From Nephrotoma appendiculata (taxonomy: Eukaryota > Arthropoda > Insecta > Diptera > Tipulidae), in assembly GCA_947310385.1 (NCBI GenBank), contig OX371223.1:339096492-339160491 (forward strand): a stretch of DNA of 64,000 bases. Reading direction: 5' to 3'. Below, one piece after another: positions 10,780-22,696 of this stretch. The translations under genes and the position numbers were made by a program. Position 1 is the stretch's first letter. Every line of letters begins with the position of its first letter. The notes under the pieces are model-generated. The model did no database searches, was not told the origin of the DNA, and saw only the letters and a program-made list of their open reading frames with translations.

Positions 10780-11310
10780 CAAGGTTATTGAGTGTTTGTT
10801 TTATTGGAGTAAACCAATGATTTAACATAACCCCAAAGAAAAAAGTCCAATGGAGTTATATCGCATGATCTTGGTGGCCAGTTCACATTGGATGTGGAAA
10901 TTATACGGTCATTAAACTTTCCTCAAATTGATTGTTTCATCGTGATATATGGCATATTGCACCATCTTGTTGAAACCACAGTCGACCTCATTTACTGCAT
11001 GCCACAAAAAATCAGTAATCATGTGTCTGTGGCGTTTTCCATTGAAGGTAACTGCAATAGCTTTTTTCATTTTCCAAAAAAATATGGTCCAATTACACCT
11101 CCAGTCCACAAACCACACCAAACTATTAATTTTTGTGGATGGAAACGCGTTTCATGAACAGCATGTGGGGTTTTCAATTAAAATGCGACAATTGTACTTA
11201 TTTACGAAGCCAGTTAACCGGAAATGAACTTGAATTGCTGAAGATGATTTCTTCATGAAATATTGGTTGAAGACACAGCACTCCGTTCTCAAGCAAGAAT
11301 TAGCCATTGC
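10780..11310 (-). pseudogene. IS630-Tc1-mariner-like transposase relic 1
   Basis: Minus-strand translation gives, across frames, KLIVWCGLWTGGVIGPYFF, a degenerate dictionary-like TVNGxRYRxMITDF block, a degenerate DGATCHT block, and NWPPRSCDITPLDFFLWGYV. These are landmarks of the arthropod transposase group that ends in the WPPRSCDLTPLDFFLWG motif. At least three stops or shifts make it dead. Two related relics occur at 20,755-21,060 (+) and 34,840-35,320 (-), at different stages of decay. Confidence 0.8.
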
Positions 11311-12227
11311 TAATAGTATATTACTATAGCTGCGTTTTTCTGAAAAACAAGTTTGAATTCAAGCTATCGTGAACTCAACCCGATTGTTTTTTGGAAAAAC
11401 GCAGCTACTATCAGCAGTTTCCGGAGCAAACGTTGAAGAAGGCAACAGACACTTCGGAGCAACTGCTTTAATATTAATATCAACAATTAAGTTACTAGTT
11501 TCACAAATTCTTTTGTCATAATTTGTGTCGAGTGTAACAGTCGGAATTGATGTAAATGGCCTCGAGACTCGGGGAAAAATCAATGGCATCGCGGAACTAG
11601 GTGCTAGTGTTGCAGTATCTTCAGCATAAGATCTGGTATATAATGACACATATCATGAAAACGAAGATATATTTATGATTTTTAAAGATGCAGCGGAAGA
11701 CGATGTAGACTCAACAGGTACTGTTGAAGACATATTTGTTTAGGTCTTACTTAATCTTGGTCTAAATTTATAATCATCAACAATAGGTATGGATGAAGCT
11801 TACACTACAGAAGAATTTCATGGCGTCGATAATACCGATAACCCAATAGTAGAGCAATTAGAAACTTTTCAGCTCACCTGAAGCATCTGAAGCATTCTAT
11901 TAGATGAAATCTCCTTCTTTAAAACTTCAAAACATGACTTCTGAGTATTATTTGCAGAGGGATCCGCCTATAATATTGCAAAATGTTCGATTGGCCATAA
12001 GGTCACGACACTCATCACCAAACCAAAAAATATTGCAGTATTTTAGACAGCACTTAATAGCAAAACGATCAACATTTATACATCTATAATCGGAAACTTT
12101 CGGCAAAACACAGAATATATTATTTTGTCCTTTCCACAGGAGCTAAGTATTAGCACAACTCATTAATAAAAAAAATGACAGCTGTTATATTTTCCTATAT
12201 CAAATGTCAAACAATAATTGAAAAAAT
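11311..12227. other. Intron with unassigned open stretches
   Basis: Open frames at 11,359-11,649 (-) and 11,904-12,089 (+), plus an acidic reading stretch near 11,660-11,860 (+) with DAAEDDVDSTGTVED, look more protein-like than background. They match no family I can name. An old transposase N-terminus is possible. Confidence 0.3.
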
Positions 12228-14492
12228 GGGTATTTTTACGGGATCTCCACAAAATCTCGAATCATGAAATTTCGAAAACATAAAATACCGAAAACAAAAA
12301 CGAAATTAAATCTCGATTTCATAAAATTATGAATCCAAAAAATCCCGACTACACACAATATCAAGCTTGCTAATAAAGGCGATTTTTCGAGTACGTATAT
12401 AGAATAGGGAAACTGAAATTTATTGAAGAATTAAATAACAGATAATCACAATTTTTTTTTGATTTCTATTGAAAAAATTATATTATATTACTATGTATTT
12501 AAAAATTTCATTCAACATGAAAAACAATAAAATATAAATTATGGAATTAGTTCAATCGCGTATTATAGGCAAGCCCCTTAAGCAAATTTAATTTTGATCT
12601 TTCATTTTTTTTCTTTTAAAACTAACTGCAATCGTTTAGTTCTACGAACATATTCACTTTTGTTGACACGCTCCTCACCAGCATTTAATCGAGTAATGCG
12701 AGTCTTTACCACAATATGCTCTTTTCCTAGTAGCTTTATCAACTCATAAACACCAAGATGAGGCTTAGAAGTAATTATTTGGAGACGTCTATTCCAACTT
12801 TCGACACTGTTTTGTGTTCTTGGTAAACTTTCTTCAAGAAGATCTGCTACTGACCAGAAATGCGGATGATAAGAAGGTTCTATAATTTTTTGATGGTTTT
12901 TAATATTTCGTTTTCGATTAGTTCGATAAATTGATAATTTTTTTCAAACCATATGGAAATTTGTTGGCAATCGGAATTAAACTCACTTTTTAATGCAATA
13001 TAATAATCAGGTATTTCATCAGGTTTGAGAAATGCTATACTTTTTAACATACGCATTTTTAAACTAAAATTTTCATTATTACCATATGTTGCCGCGAGAC
13101 CTTCATGTTTAATTTGTCGCCATAAAATTTGGCCAAAATAGAAGAAACATCCCTTAAAATGAGTAGCAGGAAGGAACGATTTGGCTGCCGAAACAATTGC
13201 TTTTTCGAAACCAGAAATAATAAATTTTGGATTTAGATGTATATTATTTTCGCACGCGATTGCAAAAAGTTGAAAATAAAACTCGTTGTATGCCAACTGA
13301 CTTTTGCTGGTCATGATGCAATATATCATAGGCATAATTTCATTGTGTATTTTACAATGAATTGTAAAAAGTTGTTGCATAATTCTGAGAGCAATTTCAA
13401 ACGTCCCGTCCATGAGCCACAGTGAAGAATTTGCAAGATGTTTTAGATTATTTATGGTTCCCAATATGATATTTTTCTGACCATCGAAGTCATGTTCATT
13501 TAAAACAAAAATTGTCCCTTCTATAGCTCTTAAATTTTCTGGTATATTAATGTTGTCCAAAGTCCATGGTTCCGTGAGTCTAAGAGCTGCTCTTACACGC
13601 CGAATTTTTTCTCGTTGAGCTTCTGCATTAGGTAAATACAATCGGCATTCGTCCAAAGTATTTACTGTAAATACTAGAATAATTTTGGATGGTTTGTCCG
13701 AAGATTGGGCTGCCTGATTCTTAACTAAATCATTTGCCTTATAGCAGTGCAATTTATAAGCAAGCGGAGCATGATTATGATTTGTAGGTATTTTTGTGAT
13801 TTTATGAGAATCGTTTTCGTTAGTTTTGGAGTTTACTCTTGATTTACAGCCAAAACTCTTCGTATTCTCACAAATCCATCTATACGTATCCTCCTGTTTT
13901 TTCTCTAAATGGTAATAATATCCATCAATTGCCAGTTTAATTCCACCTTTATTAGATTTCGTAACGGAAATATTCATAATTCTTAACCTACTCGTATTAA
14001 ATGAAATATGTAATTATATTTATATTTTAACACTCACACTATTTATTTAATAACCTTCTTAGAATACAATTGATAAATAGGAAATTTATTTTTATTGAGC
14101 TACTTCTATTAATAAAATAATGGTACAACTTATATTATAAACGCACTGAAATAATTGATCTAATTTTCATATCTTTTATCTTTGAAGTATATATCAAAGA
14201 TACAATGATTGAAAAAATCAGTAAATTAATAACAAAATATACGAACTAGTCGTCTAAAGTAAGTACAGTAATATCGAAAATCTCGAAAAAATCCCGACTT
14301 TTAAAAATAAAATCTCGCGCGAGATTTTCGGGATTTTGTGCCGTTAGGATTTCGTTTCGGTAGGATTTTAGCAAGTCAGGATTTTACTTAGACGAGTATT
14401 TATTGGATCGAGATATCGTTAAGTCGGTATTTTGCGGAGTAAGATTTTATTACTCCGGATTTTCTGAATCGGGATTAACTACCATACCCTAT
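12228..14492 (-). mobile_element. MULE-type DNA transposon
   Basis: This encloses the transposase pseudogene at 12,602-13,977. Both ends read GGGTAT when read inward (GGGTATTTTTACGGG at 12,228 and the inverse of GGTATGGTAGTTAATCCC at 14,492). Short degenerate AAATCTCGA / AATCCCGA / TACCGA motifs crowd both flanks, about 150 bp on the left and 220 bp on the right. The ends are too diverged to give a perfect inverted repeat, and no 8-10-bp target duplication is clear. Confidence 0.6.
12602..13977 (-). pseudogene. MULE transposase with N-terminal FLYWCH zinc finger
   Basis: The main open frame (12,880-13,977) gives 365 residues. Residues 15-70 form an FLYWCH-type zinc finger with visible W34, C36, C44, H67 and H69. 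Residues 185-290 form the MULE catalytic core: LWLMDGTFE has the first Asp (D190). The block usually reading DFEKA reads GFEKA here, so the second catalytic Asp is replaced by Gly256. The frame then stops at 12,880. A different frame continues with SVADLLEESLPRTQNSVESW, the RTxNxVExW motif of MULE C-termini, and ends at 12,602. One frameshift near 12,885-12,900 plus the missing Asp point to an inactive but recent copy. MULE transposases excise and insert their element in the nucleus. Confidence 0.82.
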
Positions 14493-14837
14493 TTTTACTT
14501 CAAAACATAAACAAGTTGCTGTGTTTATCGCAGGGTTGAAAATTCCTCTTTATGTTTTTGGGAAATTTTGAATTTCATTTTGTTACTGCAAAATTTGCAA
14601 AGCAAACCGTTGTATGATCACTTTTGATTGAAGATCTAGTTGTACATTTTTTGAGTGTGCGTAAATAAATTTGTATATTGATATGTAACATTTTTCAATG
14701 TGTACACTGTACATGTGGAAACATTTAACATCGAATGCGAATATTTGCAAAGCAATTTAGGTGAGAACCTACGTTATCAAGTGTGGAAAAGTTATATTGA
14801 ACTTCAATACCTACTAGATTTTTTAAATTTTAGTTTT
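14493..14837. other. Intron, nothing recognised
   Basis: AT-rich spacer between the MULE and the long-TIR element. A short ORF at 14,700-14,894 runs into the next element's left end and has no match. Confidence 0.3.
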
Positions 14838-15316
14838 CAGCGATTCCACACGAAAACGACCGGATTCTATCCTCACCCCCTTCGATTTTTATGAAACTTG
14901 CTGAAGATGTTCTCTATGGTCCAGAAACACAAAAAATAATTTCTTTTTTTCTCTTCGGCACTGTACTTTTGAACAGGGGCGCACGCCGTTTTTAGGTTTT
15001 CGCAAAAATGTAAATTTTTAAATACATGTAGCTCAAAAACTACTTAACCGATCTTAATAAATGAGATCTCAAATGAAAGGGATTTAACGGTAGTTTTAGA
15101 AATAATTATTATCAAATATTTTTATTAATTGGTTATGTGAGAAAAATGACGATTTTTCAGTACTTTCGACAACAACAACAACCAATTTCTTTATCATTTT
15201 TTACAAGTCTAATCTTTTCCCAGACAGGTGCAAAAATAAAAAATAGGTGTTATTTTTCGTTTTTATTGTATAATTTTTTACAAATTCTATGCTACACTTA
15301 CTTTAATGCAAAGAAG

Positions 15317-15389
15317 ATCCAACAAATAACTCCTTAATAAGTACTAAATTTTATCAATTTAGTACTTATTAAGGAGTTATTTGTTGGAT
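15317..15389. repeat. Perfect 34-bp hairpin inside the left arm of family E
   Basis: The arms 15,317-15,350 and 15,356-15,389 are exact inverse complements, beginning ATCCAACAAATAACTCC, around a 5-base spacer TTATC. It lies at the inner edge of the left inverted repeat. The right arm's inner edge (17,690-17,720) carries only the AAAGTACTAAATTGATAAAA part. It may be a fold-back duplication made during repair. Confidence 0.9.
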
Positions 15390-15979
15390 TATAATCATCA
15401 TCAGGAGTATCTACTAATTTCTAAAAATAGGGAGAATAGGGGGAATTCTAAAAAGAGGGAGACAACAACAAAGGCAGGTATATCAGGAATCACTGATCGA
15501 ATGATCGTCCGTGTTGCTTATAGGCGTAAGCTGCACGTATGCGATTAATCATCGGCTAAGTAACAAAATTCAAGTTGTTTTTAGGTATACATATATTTAT
15601 TACGTTTTTGTTATTATCTCAACTTATTAGTCACCTAAGTGGGAATAGAACTGGGCTGGATCCTTTTTTTGAAAAAAGGGGTACTTATTATTACCAACCG
15701 ACTCACCACGTAAGTAAGTGTGATAATAAATCTTTATTATCCGGACAGTAAAAACTTGCTAATGACAATTTTGGTTTCAAAAATCCTAAAAATAATTTTG
15801 TATAAATAAGAGAAATTTGTAAGAACTATGTCATTCGTAAGCCAGAGTTTAAAGTTAAATCAACTAAAATTTTAAAATAATAAGAATTCAGTATCAATAT
15901 TAAGTGTGTTAAGTGCCAAAAATTCAAAAAACAATTAAACTGTCGAAAAGCTCATAATAGTTTAATTGAGTTAGCCAGC

Positions 15980-17448
15980 TTGAAAGAAATTATCATTAAT
16001 ATGGATGAATACATATGCAGTGGTTGTTACTTAAACATTTATAGTGCAAGTAAATTAAGTGTTAATGATCCAGGGTCCTCTGGAATACAAACGATTAACT
16101 CGAATGTAGACTGTTCACCTGCCAGCAGATCATCAATTTCATCAATAGCAACCGAAGAGGAGAACTATACTTATCCAGATTTTCCATCATTCAACGATAC
16201 TTTGTTGTCCATTGGCAGTTCACCGATAAATCGTAAAAAAATGAGAGTTGAACGTTACAAGACAACGAAATTTCAAGAAGTTTCAACGAAAATAGCAGAG
16301 GATATATTTCAACTGCCTTCCAGTTCCGATGCCGCAACTAGTGCTGACATAAATGAAATGATCCAACAATTCAAAAATAAGTTTGAAAATTGTAAGAATC
16401 AAAATGAAAGGTACATGGTTTTAACAACGCTACCAAAAAGCTGGTCTGCTCGAAAAATTGAACGGGAGTTTAACGTGTCACATTATACAGCAAATACACA
16501 TTTACATCAGGAAATATCCACAAAATTACTAGAAAATGATGTAGATGAGATCACTTATAAACAATGGCAGCAAACAGATCGGTGTACAATAGAAACAACA
16601 ATTTTATTAACATTGGAATTTACTGATAAATTTTGTGAGCAACTACAAAACATATTACCACATCCATTTATTGCAGAACAACAATCAGCGTATTTAAAAC
16701 ATAGAAAATCTAATTTGGAAAATGATGAATGTGTTGTTATATGTGATTTTTCGGAAAATCACTCATTCATAGTTCAAGATACAGTTCAAGGATTTCATTG
16801 GTCCAACGCTCAGTGTACCATACATCCTTTTCCAGTTTACTATAAGAATAAGGACAAAAATTCTTCCAATAATAGTAATTTGGAATTCACCAGTTTGATA
16901 GCTATCTCGGAGTCAACCAAGCACAATCATGTAGCAGTGAGATTATTTATTGAAGGCCTAGTTGATTTTATAAAGGCGAAGACAAGTCATGTTAAAAAGA
17001 TTTGTGTCTTTTCTGATGGATCTGGAGCACAATATAAAAACAGAATGAATTTTTACAACTTGTGTATTTTAAAAAAAAATTCAACAGACAAACAGAGTGG
17101 CACTTCTTCGCAACCTGTTATGGTAAAAGACCGTGCGATGCATTAGGAGGTATTCTTAAGAAAAATGCCGCTAGAGCAAGTTTGCAAAAGCCGTTTGAAA
17201 ATCAAATAACCACACCAGATGAACTGTATTCTTGGGCTAATCAAAATGAGTCAAAAGTGAATTATCAGTTTTATAGTACCAAAGATATATACATCATGGA
17301 AATAAAAATAAAAAATCGGTATACCTCAATAAAACAAATACCAGGTACTCATCAATATCATAGTTTTGTTCCAATTGATAAGACATCTCTACACATTAAA
17401 AAAATTTCGTTTTTTGAAGATCAACATTGTTTTAAATTAGAAAAATAA
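15980..17448 (+). pseudogene. Family E transposase-like gene, one frameshift
   Basis: The first frame (15,980-17,146) gives 388 residues: a polar, Ser-rich leader with a CSGC pair, an HTH-like stretch SARKIEREFNVSHYTAN, then VVICDFSENHSF and ICVFSDGSGAQYKN, two acidic motifs spaced as in an RNase H-fold (DDE) transposase. The frame breaks within a run of nine A at about 17,070. It resumes in the frame ending at 17,448 with EWHFFATCYGKRPCDALGG and ARASLQKPFENQITTP. I recognise this combination from many arthropod genomes as an uncharacterised repeated protein, but cannot name the superfamily. A one-base slip in the A run is the only damage seen, so it may be a recently lost or even correct gene if the base count is wrong. 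Confidence 0.75.
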
Positions 17449-18326
17449 AGATTATATTATTAATATAATAAATCGTTAAAATTGTATTTTAAATATGTTT
17501 AAATATTATTTATGTATATGAAATTAAAAATAGTACTTGTTTTATTTTATTATCAAAACAAATGGACAATTGGTAATAGACATTTGCATAACCATTTCCC
17601 GTTTAAATTTACTGGGAATAATTTAATATTCTGTATCTAATAAATAAAAATATTGGTATAAATAGATAAAAATAAAATAGACACTCAAAATGAGTTAGTA
17701 AAAAGTACTAAATTGATAAAATTTATTATAACAAAAATATTTTTTTTTAGTTATCCATGTTTTATAGAATTTTAAAAATTGCAGTTATCGGTGTTTTCTT
17801 TTATGATAGATAACCATTTTTATGATTAAATCCCTGTTTTTTGCATTAAAGTAAGTGTAGCATGGAATTTTTAAAAAATTATACAATAAAAACGAAAAAT
17901 AACACCTATTTTTTTTATTTTTGCACCTGTCTGGGAAGACTTGTAAAAAATGATAAAAAAATTGGTTGTTGATGTTGTCGGAAGTACTGAAAAACCTATT
18001 ATTTTGAAAAATCGTCATTTTTCTCACACAACCAATTAATAAAAATATTTGATAATAATTATTTCTAAAACTACCGTTAAATTCCTTTCATTTGAGATCT
18101 CACTTATTAAGATCGGTTAAGTAGTTTTTGAGCTACATGTTTTTAAAATTTTGCATCTTTGCGAAAACCTAAAAACGGCGTGCGCTCCTGTTCAAAAGTA
18201 CAGTGCCGAAGGGAAAAACAGAAATTATTTTTTGTGTTTCTGGACCATAGAGCACATCTTCAGCAAGTTTCATAAAAATCGAATGGGGTGAGGACAGAAT
18301 CCGGTCGTTTTCGTGTGGAATCGCTG

Positions 18327-20462
18327 TTTTTGTTTTTCCTTCCGTTTCGCTCAAACACTAAATATACATAAAATGAAACTAATTTTACAAATACGTAGAC
18401 AGCTGTCGAACTTGACTTTTGCATGGGTTTTGCTTGAGTTTTGTTGGTAAAGGCCATCTGTGAACCGCCTAATTAAAGCAAGCAAAATTTCCTTTTATAA
18501 ATTTTCCAGCAAGTAGAAACAAGCTCCGGATAACGGCTCCGTATAGGTATGTGGGGCTAAATAATTGTCCACTTTTTTTCCAAGTTTTTGATACTCAGTT
18601 AGACTACAAAATGCAGTTTGGCCTCTATCGGGCGCTAATAAAAAACGCAACATATATTCGCTATTTATTTAATTTTAATGTCACTATGAAGCACGAAAAT
18701 CGGTATAACAACCATACACCCTCTTAATATTGCTAAAAAATTTGCGTAGGGATTTACAGTTCATATTTATATACTAATTACTTAATCTATATAAATTTAT
18801 TATTTTTCTTCTATCGTGTATATTAAATAGCTTTTGTCGGTTTAATAAATAATAGATACAAAAAATTCTTATCTTATCTTCTAATCAAATAATTGAATTT
18901 TTATTTAACAAAATTTTTTTTATACATTTTTAATTGGATTATTGGACTTACTTTATATTAAAAATTATGATTTTCAATGAATTAAACCCTCTGCCCTTTT
19001 GAATATATAAACGTATTTGCATAACGATTATATTCATAATAAACTGGATGAATGATGTACACGATAATCTAATTAGTAGCTCTATTATATAACTCTATAC
19101 GATTTTAAGCAGAAATATTTCGAAATTTATAAAATTAATTAATTTATCTTGCATCGAATACATCGTTGAATGCGATTTCTATAAGAAATCGCCTTATTAT
19201 TATTGATTGGATGTCGGCTCTTCACCCCGACTGCGTTTTTGGGATTAAATTGGGTTGTTTTCGTATTCAATAATCTGATTATATATTATATTGGTACAGC
19301 GCCGATTGACAACTGACTGGAAAAGGTTAATTTTCATCGAATAAATTTCTCTATATGATTTTGCCAATTCAATGTTTGAAATGTGATTTAGATTAAGTTC
19401 GTATGGGTTGTGAACAATAAAAATGATAACATTGCGAGATAATCGAATTTTGAGGGATCGTATGTTGGATTTGGCAGTGGGAGTGTGTAATGTACGTTAA
19501 CAATTTATACATAATTAGTAATATATAAAGGACAATAAAACGTTATATTATTCAATAATATAAAAGGGTCAACATAAGTTGCGAATACAATTTTAGTGTA
19601 CATTAGCAATCAATGCGCATCAAAACCAATAATATTTTTCTTTAATTCGTCCATGAAGACGATATACCAACCAGACCGTAAAGTGTTTTAATATTATATA
19701 CATCTTTGGATATTGTATATTTATTTATAATAAATTAGACTAATAATAATTTTTATGTATCGACAACTCGTGTATATCCAATAATAATGGGGCCAAACAT
19801 TTTTATAAAATTACGAGAAAGGTAAGTGGATAAAATAAGACGAAGTGGGGTGGTATGATATTGAACTGATATTGATTACCAGCCGTTACTATAGCACTGT
19901 GTTTTGGTTAATGTTTTTGTGTGTCAACCCTTCAAAAATTTATCTTTTTCATATTATATTTTACCTATATTAGTGGTGGATATATAAATTAAATAATACT
20001 TTTGTTTTTGGGGTAATACGGTGGTAGCATTTTGTTCGTTTGGTGATAGTAAGGGTTTTGAACCAATTGTTATAAATGGACTTGCTTGTTTGCTATGCTT
20101 TTCAGGGAGTCGTTCATAATTGTTTTATTGAAAATAGTTTATCTGGTCTTCAAAGTTTATTAATGGAACTGTTTTAACTCTTTGTGAAATCGCACAGTAG
20201 TATATAATCCCAGAAAAATAAAAAAAAACTCCATCCAAACACTAAAATGTAAAAGTCATCCCAGCCTAGAATTTAATTACAAAATTCATATTTGGTGTAT
20301 GTAAAAAATTACTCTAGCTCAGAAATTTAGAAAATTTAACTAGGCCAAAAATTTAAAAAAATGAAATGTTAAGATTATTTCAAAAAGTTAAATAATTTTC
20401 CAGATTAACGATTTGACATCGCCCTAAAAATCGAATTTGTAAGCAAAAATTACAGTTTCAAA
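18327..20462. other. Quiet intron backbone
   Basis: About 2.1 kb without transposon motifs, inverted pairs or convincing ORFs. A donor-like AAAG|GTAAGTGG lies at about 19,820, but no acceptor or open exon precedes it. Probably older unique intron sequence. Confidence 0.4.
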
Positions 20463-20620
20463 ATTTCTTCTGGTTAATCTATAAATGGTCAAGGGCCAAT
20501 AAGGCTTGTCTGTCATTCAACCGAAAGTTCAGTTAGGTAGCTCTGATAAAAAAAACCAATAAGATTTCTACCGGGTGTCAATCCGAAAAATTAAAAAAAA
20601 AATTTCCGGTCCCATATAGG
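20463..20620 (+). mobile_element. 5' end fragment of a Jockey-type retrotransposon
   Basis: CTTCTGGTTAATCTATAAAT and the following GGCTTGTCTGTCATTC match the start of the Jockey element at 22,747 (CTTCTGGTAAATTTATAAAT, then GACTTGTATGTCATCC) at roughly three-quarters identity. Only the 5' leader is left; no gag follows. Confidence 0.55.
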
Positions 20621-20754
20621 CAAATGTTAATATTAATAGTTCCTACTTGACGATCGCGTTTTAATAGTAAAAACCTTTTATAAAACTCAATTATCAATTA
20701 CATTAACATTAAGAAAATCAAGTGAAATTTTTGGAAGGAATAAGTGCCTTCATA

Positions 20755-21060
20755 GCCAACAATTTACCGGATTACCAAAGAATTTGAAGAACCACATATT
20801 TACGAGAATCCGACAGTTTCTGCTTTTATAATTACTGGCGAACGTTGTAGATGATAAGTGTGTGAAATGATAAGGAACTTTTGTAGACCAGAATCATGCC
20901 AATAGTTTGGTGAACATGTGATTCGTACAGGACGGTGCCACATACCATACTGCTAGAGAAACTATGGAATTGTTACGAGAAATGTTCCCACAGAAATGTT
21001 TTAATTTCGAAATCTGGTCACCGGTCTGGGTATTCCAGTCACCATCTTGTCACAAACATT
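20755..21060 (+). pseudogene. IS630-Tc1-mariner-like transposase relic 2
   Basis: A + strand frame at about 20,930-21,000 reads QDGATYHTARETMELLREMF, the block with the second catalytic Asp in the same group as the relics at 10,780 and 34,840. Upstream, a degenerate ENPTVSAFIITGERCR matches the region before it, with stops. The WPPRSCD block downstream is unrecognisable. Dead. Confidence 0.75.
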
Positions 21061-21135
21061 AAATTTATTTTTTTTTTGTTTAAAAGAATGTTATAACCAA
21101 AAAAGTAATTAATCTTTTGGGTGGACACTCTGTAC

Positions 21136-22650
21136 ATACAGTCAGTCACGAAAATGAATGAATACACACTGATTTTTGAGAAAAATTTTCAAAATAACGG
21201 TTATAGAACTTATTTTACAGTTTTTATTTTATTTGTTCTTTCGTTCCTTCCTTACTTCTGAAATTTTATTTTAAACCAATTTCATTGGTTAAAAATGACG
21301 TTTATTTTCTTGTGAAATTTTTTCAAAAACTCAAATTGGTTTGAAAAAAAATTCAGAAGGAAGGAGGGACTGAAAGAATGCAACATTGAATCCGCCTTTA
21401 TAGTACGATCCTCGATTTTTTTTTAAATCATGATCCTCTTTAATTTTTATAACGGCTTCCAGTCTTCTAGGCTTTGATTCTCCTAACTTCATGGTAACTT
21501 CCGGGGAAATTTTATCCCATTCTTTCATTATTGTTTCTTGCAACGTTCTTTGCTGGTAATCCTGTATTTTATAATTTGGCGTTCCTTATGGTGGTCCTAT
21601 AAATGTTCATTGGGATTCAAGTCAGGCGATAAGGGTGGTGAATGTAACTGGTTTGGAACGTTATTCAGAATCCATTCTTTCACAATATGTACCGCATACT
21701 TAATATCGTTGTCTTGCTGGAGGATCCATGATAACACGGTCTCCAATTATTCCACCTATGGTTTCAAATGGTCCTTTACAATACGTAGGTGCTTCCAGCG
21801 ATTCAAATTTCCTTTTATGAAAACAAGTTTACCTACCCCACTCGCCGACATTGAACCCCATAGCATAACCGAACCACCATCATGTTTGATAGTTGGAATG
21901 ATGTGTTTTGGCTCCAGCGCTGTAGTAGGTTTTCCCCAAATTGTACCTCTCCCATCGGCTCCGAAAATGTTGATTTCACTTCATCCGTAAAACAACCGTC
22001 TTGAACCGTAAATTCAATTATTTTTTTTGGAATTAACATTCGAAATTAATGGCTTCTTGCGTGGCATACGGCCATGATATCCATGTTTCCACAAAGCCCT
22101 TTCAATCTTTTGGGGGTGGGTAGCTTTATTAAGTATCTTCTCCACTTCTGAAGCTAGGTTTGGAGCGCTTATTATTTGATTTTCTCTCACCAAATCCAAA
22201 ATCTTTCACTCGTCTCGATTGGAAAATGTGCTTTTCGCAATATTAATTGGGCCACCAATTTCGCGCACAGATTTTCCAGTACGTTTCACATTAAGGCGTT
22301 CTTGGTTGGTAGTTTCCATTCTAAAACCGGCCGAGCGCATCGCAATCGTTACATTTTAGTTTGCATACAGGCGTATATGAAAGAGGTTATAAATATAAAG
22401 CAGGACCAACTCGATATTAAAATAATTATGAAACATAATCTATGGAAATGATTTAAAAAATATCAAGGATCGTACTATAAAGGCGGATTCAGTGTTTTCT
22501 GATTTTTTTTTTCAAACCAATTTGGGTTGATGAAAAAATTTCACAAGAAAAAAAAAAAACGTCATTTTTGACCAATGAAACTGGTTTACAAAAATTTCAG
22601 AAGTAAGGAAGGAACGAAAGAACGCAACACTGAATCCGCTTTAAGTGTAT
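21136..22650 (-). mobile_element. Tc1-like transposon with long self-complementary ends
   Basis: The arms 21,236-21,425 and about 22,455-22,622 are inverted copies of about 170-190 bp, sharing TTCTTTCGTTCCTTCCTTAC, AAATGACG and GGCGGATTCA segments. Each arm is also folded on itself: GTTCCTTCCTTACTTCTGAA and TTCAGAAGGAAGGAGGGAC sit head-to-head within the left arm. The left outer end at 21,136 (TACAGTCAGTCACGAAAA) looks like a Tc1 terminus; the right counterpart is degenerate. The interior holds the transposase relic. Confidence 0.75.
21345..22290 (-). pseudogene. Tc1-like transposase relic
   Basis: Read on the minus strand across frames: APNLASEVEKILNKATHPQK with a HGYHGRMPRKKPL segment (paired DNA-binding region), then TDEVKSTFSEPMGEV (TDES-like, first catalytic Asp), a TSFQLSNMMVVRLCYG region, and a final EWDKISPEVTMKLGESKPRR segment matching the Tc1 C-terminus. 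Several stops and shifts occur; the DNDPKH block is not intact. Its length of about 320 codons agrees with a full-length but dead Tc1 transposase. Confidence 0.78.
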
Positions 22651-22696
22651 CATCTCGTTTACAGACTGTATATTGTGAGAGAGTTGAGTAAGTTAA

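Larger units (their letters stand above)
14838..18326 (+). mobile_element. 3.49-kb DNA transposon with very long inverted repeats (family E)
   Basis: The left end CAGCGATTCCACACGAAAAC at 14,838 is mirrored at 18,326. The inverted arms can be followed at high identity for roughly 500 bp (about 14,838-15,360 and 17,690-18,326), with scattered substitutions and small indels. Each end is flanked by TTTT, compatible with a 4-bp target duplication, though in T-rich DNA this is weak. The interior holds one transposase-like gene (15,980-17,448). Complete ends and a nearly continuous gene suggest a fairly recent insertion. Sola-type elements have 4-bp duplications and long inverted repeats, but I cannot confirm that assignment. 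Confidence 0.8.

Noticed and set aside
15575..15600. GTTTTTAG|GTATAC, considered as a ratchet site
   Set aside because: Weak donor, and it lies within the transposon E interior, so it cannot be an ancestral feature of the host intron.
19790..19830. Donor-like AAAG|GTAAGTGG, considered as the end of a small exon
   Set aside because: No acceptor or pyrimidine tract close upstream and no open frame consistent with phase 1; a chance donor is likelier.
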